Part shown: positions 1-6,092 of the stretch, in pieces
Layout of the letters: each line of letters begins with the position of its first letter
Position numbering within the stretch: position 1 is the first letter of the stretch
Source: JACKNG01 sp040904625
Lineage (GTDB): Bacteria > Pseudomonadota > Gammaproteobacteria > Ga0077536
Reading direction: 5' to 3'
Length of the DNA: 14,159 nt
Assembly (NCBI GenBank): GCA_040904625.1
Contig: JBBDTC010000351.1
Coordinates: 1 to 14,159 of the forward strand
The notes under the pieces: generated by a model
Told to the model about the DNA's origin: nothing
What the model saw: the letters and a program-made list of their open reading frames with translations, nothing else
The model's database searches: none
Translations under genes and position numbers: made by a program

Positions 1-87
1 ACGCCGAGCGGCGCGACAGCAACACAGGAAAATTGACAACCGGGCCGGGCGCCTCAACGCCCCATATCGCAGCGTTATTCCGGCACG

Positions 88-969
88 CTACTTGCGCGCG
101 AATTGCGCCGGATACATGGCATCGTGCAGCGTGCGGGCAATCTTGGGCAGCCATTCGCCGCCGCGACTATCGGCCACCAGGCCGACCAGAATGTAACTGC
201 CGCGCGGGGTCTCGACCAGCGCGCTGTCGGCGTGCCAGTGCCGCCAGCTGCCGGACTTGCGATAAATCTCGACGTTACGTCCGTGCAGGCCCTTGACGAA
301 CTTGTGGAAGATACCCGGCTCACCCAGAGCGCGTTTGAGCTCGGCATTGAGATCGGGGCGCAGCAGTTCGCCGGCTGCCAGCAGGTAATAGAAGCGCGCG
401 ACCTGCAATACTGTCGCGCCATGGGAGAGGTTGTGCAGGGGATCGCGTTCGAACGCCGGCCGTGGCCCGTATTCCTTGCCGACCCACAGCCCGCCATTGC
501 GCAGGCGATCGTAGAGGCGGTAGCGCTTCGAGGCCAGAATCTGGTTGACGCGTTGCTTGCCGACCAGGTTCATGACCCGTGTGGCCTCGACATTCGACGA
601 GACGCGGATCATCTCGTGCAATGAACGCCGCAAGCCCGAGGTCAAGGTCATACGGCCGCGCTCGACCTCGTGCAGCGCGGCCAGCAGGATGCCGATCTTC
701 GGCAGACTCGCCGCGTACATCATGGTGTCGCCATTGACCGCAGCCAGGCGCGGCTGGTGTATGTCGCTGATGTCGACCAGCGCGACGGCGAGATGATCGG
801 CGCGCGCGGCTTCGCTCAAACCGATTCGATCGAGGCTCCGTTCGAGCAAACGCTGCAGGCGGGGGTCGCCGGCATCGCGCAACGGCGGGAATTCTCCGGC
901 TGCCGCACCGCTGCTGGCGCAGACGGTGAAAAGCATCAAGCTTGCGGCTACGATGTAGCGGAACTTCAT
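88..969 (-). CDS. secreted class A beta-lactamase-like serine hydrolase
   Basis: Predicted 293-residue exported protein of the penicillin-recognising serine hydrolase (class A beta-lactamase/transpeptidase-like) fold, acting in the periplasm. The start at 969 gives a classic signal peptide (positive Lys2/Arg4, hydrophobic core about 5-17, small residues AAAG near 22-25). A longer frame to 1092 would overlap the divergent transporter and bury this signal, so it is rejected. Visible motifs are SLPK at 88-91 (nucleophile Ser88, Lys91), SSN at 124-126 (SxN motif) and KSG at 238-240 (KTG-like). A clear ExxLN omega-loop glutamate, which deacylates true class A lactamases, is not evident; an ERD at 174-176 resembles the stretch just after that loop. 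I therefore infer a serine hydrolase or acylated-enzyme type rather than a proven lactamase. No clear Shine-Dalgarno precedes the ATG; a small hairpin sits there instead. Family confidence is high, substrate unknown. Confidence 0.85.
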   Translation of the reverse strand: MKFRYIVAASLMLFTVCASSGAAAGEFPPLRDAGDPRLQRLLERSLDRIGLSEAARADHLAVALVDISDIHQPRLAAVNGDTMMYAASLPKIGILLAALHEVERGRMTLTSGLRRSLHEMIRVSSNVEATRVMNLVGKQRVNQILASKRYRLYDRLRNGGLWVGKEYGPRPAFERDPLHNLSHGATVLQVARFYYLLAAGELLRPDLNAELKRALGEPGIFHKFVKGLHGRNVEIYRKSGSWRHWHADSALVETPRGSYILVGLVADSRGGEWLPKIARTLHDAMYPAQFARK

Positions 970-970
970 G

Positions 971-987
971 GGGCAGGGATTCTGCCC
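971..987. other. short perfect hairpin next to start codon
   Basis: GGGCAG (971-976) and CTGCCC (982-987) form a 6-bp perfect stem with a 5-nt loop, beginning one base upstream of the ATG (967-969) of the minus-strand serine hydrolase. In the mRNA it would occupy the place of the ribosome binding site, where no Shine-Dalgarno is seen. It could limit translation initiation or be coincidental in GC-rich DNA. Confidence 0.35.
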
Positions 988-1027
988 GTAAATTCCCGCC
1001 GCGACAATCAAAAAAATCACTGTGCCT

Positions 1028-2287
1028 ATGACCAGCCTGCCGCAAACCGCAGTCCGTCCACCGCTGATGGGCCGCGCCGTGATGCTGTTCACGAGCTTTC
1101 TGCTGGTGATTCTCGCTTATTACCAGGTCAAGGCCGCGAGCCGTTCTTTGCTGCTCGAATTCGGCGGCGCCAATGCTTTTCCCTATGTCTGGATCGGATC
1201 GGCGATAGTCCTGCTCGCCTTCATCGGCATCTACAACCGCCTGGTTGAACGCTTCAGTCGCTTGCAGGTTGTCATCGGCTCGTTGTTCGTCTTCGCCCTC
1301 GTGCTGAGCGGCTTCCACCGTCTGCTCGACCACGGCGGCATCCGTACCGTCATCGCGTTTTACATCTTCGTCGACATATTCAGCGTCGTCCTGGTCGAGC
1401 AATTCTGGAGCCTCGCCAACAGCGTCACGCGCCTGGACGAGGGGCACAGGAGCTACTGGTTCATCGCGACGGGCGGTCTGGTCGGCGGCGTCGCCGGTGG
1501 CCTGGTCTCCGGCGCCCTGCTCCGCTATACCCCGATGGGCACCGCCGATCTCCTGCTCTCCTGCGCCTTCATGCTGATCGTGACCGGGCTGGTCAATCTG
1601 CTCCTGGGGCGACGAGGAATCTTCGAGGAGGTAGTCCAGGAACCGCGCATACCGCTGCGCGGCGAAGGCCTCAAAGCCGTGCTGCGCAACCGCTATCTGG
1701 TACTCATCGCACTGGTCGTGTGTCTGTCCCAGCTCGCCGAACCGGTGATCGAATTCCAGTTCCTGCGTGCCATCGCCGCGGCTTACACGGACACCGATCA
1801 ACGCACCCGCTTCATTGCCGACTTCTTCAGCGTCATGGGCTTCGTCGCCATCGCCATCAACCTCATCGTCACGCCGCTCGTCCATCGCTATCTGGGCGCC
1901 ATTGCCGGCCTCGCCATACAACCGGTAATGATTACCGTCGCAACCCTGGGCTTCGCACTGCGCCCGACGCTGTTCATGGCGGCGACGATGAAAATCGCCG
2001 ATCGGGGACTGTCCTACTCGATCAACCGCGCCTCGAAAGAAATTCTCTTCATCCCCGTCGACCCGGTTCTGACCTACCAGGCCAAAGCCTGGATCGATAT
2101 GCTCGGCTATCGCATGTTCAAGGTCCTCGGTTCCGGCCTCATCGTTGCCGTCACCAGTACGGTGCCGAACAGTGCCATCGAGCTCGAACTCGCCTGGCTG
2201 ACGTTCGCGATCTGCGCCGCATGGATCCTCGCGGTCGTCATGCTCGGTCATGAACAGCGCCGCAGCCTCGTCCATTCAGTACCCTGA
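1028..2287 (+). CDS. Npt1/Npt2-type (ATP/ADP translocase-like) membrane transporter
   Basis: Predicted 419-residue polytopic inner-membrane protein with roughly ten to twelve hydrophobic segments (for example 18-32, 54-70, 80-97, 107-124, 144-165, 172-194, 222-236, 264-284, 290-312, 367-380, 388-406). The stretch 324-362, with ADRGLSYSINRASKEILFIP followed by YQAKAWIDMLGYR, resembles the conserved C-terminal region of the TLC/Npt nucleotide transporter family, which is distantly MFS-like. Characterised members exchange ATP/ADP or import nucleotides in plastids and intracellular bacteria. Free-living homologues are mostly uncharacterised, so nucleotide transport is not proven here. The frame can also start at GTG 1022; I chose ATG 1028, and neither has a clear Shine-Dalgarno. 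It diverges from the serine hydrolase and is followed after 42 bp by a crotonase gene on the same strand, possibly co-transcribed. Confidence 0.75.
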   Translation: MTSLPQTAVRPPLMGRAVMLFTSFLLVILAYYQVKAASRSLLLEFGGANAFPYVWIGSAIVLLAFIGIYNRLVERFSRLQVVIGSLFVFALVLSGFHRLLDHGGIRTVIAFYIFVDIFSVVLVEQFWSLANSVTRLDEGHRSYWFIATGGLVGGVAGGLVSGALLRYTPMGTADLLLSCAFMLIVTGLVNLLLGRRGIFEEVVQEPRIPLRGEGLKAVLRNRYLVLIALVVCLSQLAEPVIEFQFLRAIAAAYTDTDQRTRFIADFFSVMGFVAIAINLIVTPLVHRYLGAIAGLAIQPVMITVATLGFALRPTLFMAATMKIADRGLSYSINRASKEILFIPVDPVLTYQAKAWIDMLGYRMFKVLGSGLIVAVTSTVPNSAIELELAWLTFAICAAWILAVVMLGHEQRRSLVHSVP

Positions 2288-2317
2288 GTGCAGGCTGCTC
2301 GCCGCACTCGTCAATCC

Positions 2318-2322
2318 AGGAG
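2318..2322 (+). promoter_or_regulatory. ribosome binding site deciding the crotonase start
   Basis: AGGAG lies 7 nt before ATG 2330. It fixes the start there rather than at the in-frame GTG at 2288, whose extra 14 residues (Arg/Ser-rich) do not look like a crotonase N-terminus. Confidence 0.8.
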
Positions 2323-2329
2323 TTCATCC

Positions 2330-3121
2330 ATGAGCTACGACACCATCAGCATCGCCCACGAGGGCGCCATCGACTGGCTCACGCTCGATCGACCGGAACG
2401 CTTGAACACCATCACGCCGCAGATGTGCGACGAACTGACCGAGTACTTTCGCAGCCTGCAGCGCCACGAGCGGGTACGGGTAGTCATGCTGCGCGGCGCC
2501 GGCCGTGCTTTCTGCGCCGGCTATGATCTGCGTGCGGCCGACGGCGTCAGTGCCGGAACGGCGTCCGGCATGCGCGTCCAGCGTCAGGTCGCACAGGTGT
2601 TCCAATCCATGCGCCGTTGTCCGCAGCCGATCGTGTGCCTCGCCCACGGTGCCGCCACCGGCGGTGGATTCGCTTTCATTCTCGCCAGCGATATCCGCAT
2701 CATCACCCCCGACACACGCATGAATGTGGCCATGGTCAAGGTCGGCATGACCGGCTGCGACGTCGGCATCAGTTATTTTCTGCCGCGCTCGGTCGGCCAG
2801 TCGGTCGCCGCCGAACTGATGATGACCGGCCGCTTCCTCGAACCGGAACGGGCCGAACGTCTCGGCCTGGTGTCGGCCGTGGTCGCGGAAAACGAACTCG
2901 AAGACACTGCCCGCAGCATGGCACACGACATGCTGGCCGCGTCTCCGCTGGGGTTACGCCTGACCAAGGATGGTCTCAATTTCGCCATCGATGCGCCCAG
3001 CCTCGAAGCCGCCGCCGCGCTCGAGGACCGCGGTCAGATTCTGTGCGCATCGGCCGGCCTGTTCCGTGAGGGCATCGACGCCTTCCTCGATAAACGCGAC
3101 CCTGCGTACAGCGACGACTGA
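2330..3121 (+). CDS. enoyl-CoA hydratase/isomerase (crotonase) family protein
   Basis: A 263-residue crotonase-fold protein of usual length, expected to act on an acyl-CoA thioester in the cytosol. The first oxyanion-hole segment is AFCAGYDL (60-67) and the second GAATGGGFAF (107-116), followed by the family helix region ending LPRSVG (151-156) and the AELMMTGR segment. By alignment from memory with rat mitochondrial enoyl-CoA hydratase, the two catalytic glutamates fall on Ala115 and about Met135, so ordinary hydration chemistry is doubtful. Asp144 in GCDVG matches the aspartate of dienoyl-CoA isomerases (DVG..xRLP). Related crotonases with the GCDVG motif are annotated generically. I infer an isomerase or another crotonase activity with unknown substrate. 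Start supported by AGGAG 7 nt upstream. The gene follows the transporter by 42 bp on the same strand. Confidence 0.9.
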   Translation: MSYDTISIAHEGAIDWLTLDRPERLNTITPQMCDELTEYFRSLQRHERVRVVMLRGAGRAFCAGYDLRAADGVSAGTASGMRVQRQVAQVFQSMRRCPQPIVCLAHGAATGGGFAFILASDIRIITPDTRMNVAMVKVGMTGCDVGISYFLPRSVGQSVAAELMMTGRFLEPERAERLGLVSAVVAENELEDTARSMAHDMLAASPLGLRLTKDGLNFAIDAPSLEAAAALEDRGQILCASAGLFREGIDAFLDKRDPAYSDD

Positions 3122-3193
3122 AAGCGGCCAGGCCTCCAATGTGCAGGATCTCGTGACGCCCCCGATGCGACGAACTGGTCCTGGCGCCGCCCC

Positions 3194-4228
3194 TTATCCT
3201 GCGGCGATCTCGTCTGCGTGGATGGCCGCGATCAGCTCGGACCAGCGCGAGAACTGCGCGTCGCCGCCCATCGCCATATACAAGGAGACCCGATCGAGCA
3301 CTCCCGCATAGCGCTCGCGCAGGCGCTGACCAATCTGTTCCGGGCGGCCGACGATGGCGACCTGCTCGATGAAATCGGCCGGCACGGCCGCGGCCATCTC
3401 CTCCATCCGCCCTTCGCGCATCAATCCGTTCAGCGTGCGCGCCAATGCGCCATGGCCGTGGTGTTCGAGCACGGCCGCATAGCTAGGCGTCGAACCGTAG
3501 AACGCGACCTGGCGGCGCACCACCTGCTCCATCCGATCGATTTCGGCCTGGGTCTCGCCAGTGATGACGAAAACCGGTGCATAAAGCTCGAAACCGGCCA
3601 TCGAGCGCCCGCCAATCCGCGCGCCTTCAGCCAGCGCCGGGCGCACGACTTCCTGCAGATAACCGGCCGAATGCATCGGATGGACATGAAATCCGTCCGC
3701 TACCTCGCCCGCTGCGCGACACATGCGCGCGTTGACACCGGCCAGATAAATCGGAATGCGCGGCTGCTCGATCGGCCCCGGATTGAAGAATTCGTTGATG
3801 ACCTTGAAGCGATAGAACTGCCCCTCGTAGGCCGGCCGTGCACCGGTCTGGAAAGTATCCCAAATCGCCCGTACGCAGCGAATGTAGTCAGTGACTCTGG
3901 CCGCGGGATGATCGAAAGGCATGGAGAAACGACGTTCGATATGGGCACGTACCTGGGTTCCCAGCCCGAGCCGGAAGCGCCCTCCCGAATCGCGCTGCAG
4001 ATCCCAGGCAATCTGCGCCATCGAAAACGGCGAACGCGCGAAGGCGACGGCGATATTGGTGCCGATTTCGAGACGCGAGGTCGCAGCCGCCGCATGCGCA
4101 AGCGGCAGGAACGCATCGTTCTTGGCCTCGAAAGTCCACACGCAATCGAAGCCGAGGGTTTCGAGTTCACGCGCCTGGGCCGCGACCTGGGCCGGCGCGC
4201 CGGCCGCCATCAAGGTGTCGATCTTCAT
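3194..4228 (-). CDS. LLM-class flavin/F420-dependent oxidoreductase (MSMEG_2256-like)
   Basis: A 344-residue luciferase-like (LLM) TIM-barrel oxidoreductase. Features seen are the N-terminal MKIDTLM strand, the conserved TSRLEIGTNIAVAFARSP segment (50-67), GRFRLGLGTQVRAHIERRF (83-101), YEGQFYRF (134-141) and PRIPIYLAGVNARM (156-169), together typical of the actinobacterial-type MSMEG_2256 subfamily (my recall: TIGR03617). Family members bind F420 or FMN; which cofactor is used here cannot be read from the sequence, and proteobacterial members may use flavin. Start ATG 4228 has GGAG (4235-4238) 6 nt upstream. Longer ATG starts at 4240 and 4270 lack a Shine-Dalgarno. It is the last gene of a minus-strand run, 47 bp after the persulfide dioxygenase-rhodanese gene, and faces the crotonase gene convergently. 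The substrate is unknown. Confidence 0.88.
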   Translation of the reverse strand: MKIDTLMAAGAPAQVAAQARELETLGFDCVWTFEAKNDAFLPLAHAAAATSRLEIGTNIAVAFARSPFSMAQIAWDLQRDSGGRFRLGLGTQVRAHIERRFSMPFDHPAARVTDYIRCVRAIWDTFQTGARPAYEGQFYRFKVINEFFNPGPIEQPRIPIYLAGVNARMCRAAGEVADGFHVHPMHSAGYLQEVVRPALAEGARIGGRSMAGFELYAPVFVITGETQAEIDRMEQVVRRQVAFYGSTPSYAAVLEHHGHGALARTLNGLMREGRMEEMAAAVPADFIEQVAIVGRPEQIGQRLRERYAGVLDRVSLYMAMGGDAQFSRWSELIAAIHADEIAAG

Positions 4229-4275
4229 CTGTTGCTCCATCGTCGAAATCCGAATATCGCCAATTGTCACTGGGC

Positions 4276-5352
4276 TCAGCCGTCGCTGCCGCCGCTTACC
4301 GGATAGCCCTGCGCCCGCCAGCGCAGCATGCCACCGGCGAGGTTGGCGGTGGTGCTGATGCCGGCGCGGCGCAGGATGACGATCGCCTGAGCTGAACGTC
4401 CGCCAGCCCGGCAGACCGTCACGATCGGCCGCTCAGTATCGAGTTCCTCGACCCGCGCGGCGAGCTCTCCGAGGGGCATCAGCACGGCATCGTGAATATG
4501 GCCAAGAGGCCCCTCGTATTCGTCAGGCTCCCGCACGTCGACGACCTGGACCCGGGAGCCGGCTTCCTCCAATGATTGCGGTTCGATTTCCCAGATGCCG
4601 GCGAAGGTGTAGCGCAGCGGCGCCCAATCCGGCGTGTGCCCGGGCACCTGACCGTCGTCAGGACGACCACACTGGAGATTGGCCGGCACGGCTATGTCGA
4701 TCTTCTTCGGATGAGGGAGCCCCAGATGCCGCATGTACCCTGTGAAGTCACTTTCGGCAATTTCTCCGCCGAGCCGTGGATTGAAGCGCTTCTCCTCGCC
4801 TACGCTGGTCATCGTCAGCCCGTTGTAATCGTGCGCAGGGTAGAGGCGTGTTTGTTCCGGCAACGAAAAAATCTGGGTGTGCACCGAATGGAACAAACGG
4901 GCCGGATCGCCCTGCTGAAAATCAGTCCGCCCGCAGGAGCGGATCAACAGCGCGTCCCCGGTGAATGCCATCGATTCGTCGTCGAGCACATAGGTCAGGC
5001 AGCCGGCGGTGTGACCCGGCGTCTCGCGCACGCTCAGGTAACGCTTGCCGAATTCGATGCGGTCGCCGTGATTCAGGTAGCGATCGGCGCCGGCGACCCC
5101 GCTCGCGGCACCGACCGCGATACGGGCCCCGGTGCGCTGGGCCAGCAGCCACGCCCCGGTTACGTGATCGGCATGGCAATGCGTCTCGAGTATTGTCGTG
5201 AGATCGAGCGAAAGTTCGCGCAGTAACGCGAGATCGCGCTCGATTTGCTCGAACACCGCATCGATGATGACTGCGGCGCCACTTTCCGAATCGGCCAGCA
5301 GATAAGTATAAGTCGACGACTCGGCGTCGAAACATTGGCGGAATACGAGCAT
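4276..5352 (-). CDS. persulfide dioxygenase-rhodanese fusion (ETHE1-like)
   Basis: A 358-residue two-domain protein. Residues 1-245 form a metallo-beta-lactamase domain of the ETHE1/persulfide dioxygenase type: THCHADH (57-63; His58, His60, Asp62, His63), TPGHTAG (111-117; His114), TGDALL (Asp133), GRTDFQQGD (141-149) and YPAHDYNG (171-178; His174). Residues about 265-354 form a rhodanese domain with the active loop CRAGGRSA (Cys314). ETHE1-type enzymes oxidise glutathione persulfide to sulfite using Fe(II) and O2, and known PDO-rhodanese fusions (Burkholderia PRF) couple this to sulfur transfer from or to thiosulfate. Presumed cytosolic. Start 5352 matches the family N-terminus, though GGAG lies 13 nt upstream, rather far; the longer frame to 5430 overlaps the ANTAR gene. 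It follows that gene by 31 bp, so it is probably co-transcribed with the two-component genes. Confidence 0.92.
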   Translation of the reverse strand: MLVFRQCFDAESSTYTYLLADSESGAAVIIDAVFEQIERDLALLRELSLDLTTILETHCHADHVTGAWLLAQRTGARIAVGAASGVAGADRYLNHGDRIEFGKRYLSVRETPGHTAGCLTYVLDDESMAFTGDALLIRSCGRTDFQQGDPARLFHSVHTQIFSLPEQTRLYPAHDYNGLTMTSVGEEKRFNPRLGGEIAESDFTGYMRHLGLPHPKKIDIAVPANLQCGRPDDGQVPGHTPDWAPLRYTFAGIWEIEPQSLEEAGSRVQVVDVREPDEYEGPLGHIHDAVLMPLGELAARVEELDTERPIVTVCRAGGRSAQAIVILRRAGISTTANLAGGMLRWRAQGYPVSGGSDG

Positions 5353-5383
5353 GATTTCAGCGATTCTCCGTGAGTCCCGGCAT

Positions 5384-6058
5384 TCAGACGTTCGCGCCGC
5401 TGCCGCGCGGCGGGCGACGTGAAGGTGCATCGAGCTTGTTCAGGTAACGGGTGAGCGAGATCAGCAGATCGAGCCCACCGCCGCCAGCGACGAGCCGTTC
5501 GGCAGTCAGCTCGATGCGTTCCTGGTGGCTGCGTGCGACATAACGCAGAACTTCGAAGGCCTCGCCATCGGACAGGCCGAAACGTTCCATCAGGATACCG
5601 ACTGCGATACTGATCGATTTGCGATCTTCGAATTCCGACGACAGGCGTTCGACCGATTTCAGCAGCTTGCCGAGTTCGCTGGAGCGCGACAATGCCGTTT
5701 CGACGGCAGCGACCAGCTGTTCCAGTCCGACCGGCTTGATCAGGTAGCTCAACGCCCCGCTCCGTGCCGCGCGCTGGTAGGCATCCTGCTCGGTCTGCCC
5801 TGTCAGATGCAGATACGGCACGCCAAACTCCGTGGAGACGGCCTGTCCGAACTCGACGCCGTCGGCATCCGGCAGGCCGATGTCGATAATGGCGAGATCG
5901 AACGACAGCTCAGCGAGCTGGACACGCGCTTCCGCGGCGCAACGTGCACGCCTGACATCGTAACCGGACTGCTGCAAAGCCTGCAGCACGAAGCGCAGCA
6001 GTGCTTCGTCATCCTCGACGACGAGAATTCGCTGTTCGGACTTCTTTGCACTGGACAT
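5384..6058 (-). CDS. ANTAR-domain response regulator (RNA-binding antiterminator type)
   Basis: A 224-residue protein. The N-terminal receiver (10-122) shows the acidic pocket VVEDD (13-17), the phospho-acceptor Asp59 in IIDIGLPD, Thr86 in HLTG and Lys108 in IKPV. A linker helix (about 125-148) leads to an ANTAR domain (about 148-200) with the signature pattern IAVGILMERFGLSDGEAFEV followed by LRYVARSHQE. ANTAR proteins such as AmiR, EutV and NasR bind paired hairpins in nascent RNA and prevent transcription termination, and phosphorylation typically drives dimerisation. GGAG (6068-6071) lies 9 nt before ATG 6058. A frame extending to 6370 overlaps the kinase and is rejected. The kinase gene lies 34 bp upstream and is its likely partner; the persulfide dioxygenase-rhodanese gene lies 31 bp downstream. 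RNA targets are not identified; the 31-bp gap is too short to hold a typical double hairpin. Confidence 0.92.
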   Translation of the reverse strand: MSSAKKSEQRILVVEDDEALLRFVLQALQQSGYDVRRARCAAEARVQLAELSFDLAIIDIGLPDADGVEFGQAVSTEFGVPYLHLTGQTEQDAYQRAARSGALSYLIKPVGLEQLVAAVETALSRSSELGKLLKSVERLSSEFEDRKSISIAVGILMERFGLSDGEAFEVLRYVARSHQERIELTAERLVAGGGGLDLLISLTRYLNKLDAPSRRPPRGSGANV

Positions 6059-6092
6059 GGAAACGTACTCCGGGATTGGCGCTATCTTGAAG

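Noticed and set aside
47..62. Weak hairpin GGGCG/CGCCC downstream of the serine hydrolase stop, as a terminator
   Set aside because: The stem is only 5 bp and no clear T-run follows on the minus strand; nothing else is seen in 1-87.
320..2275. 651-codon open frame on the minus strand, antisense to the transporter and part of the hydrolase
   Set aside because: Its product is extremely rich in Asp/Glu/Gln/Arg/His with no domain, and it lies opposite two convincing genes; long antisense frames are common in high-GC DNA.
3218..4306. 362-codon plus-strand frame over the LLM oxidoreductase
   Set aside because: It is antisense to a clear LLM gene, rich in Arg/His, with no recognisable motif.
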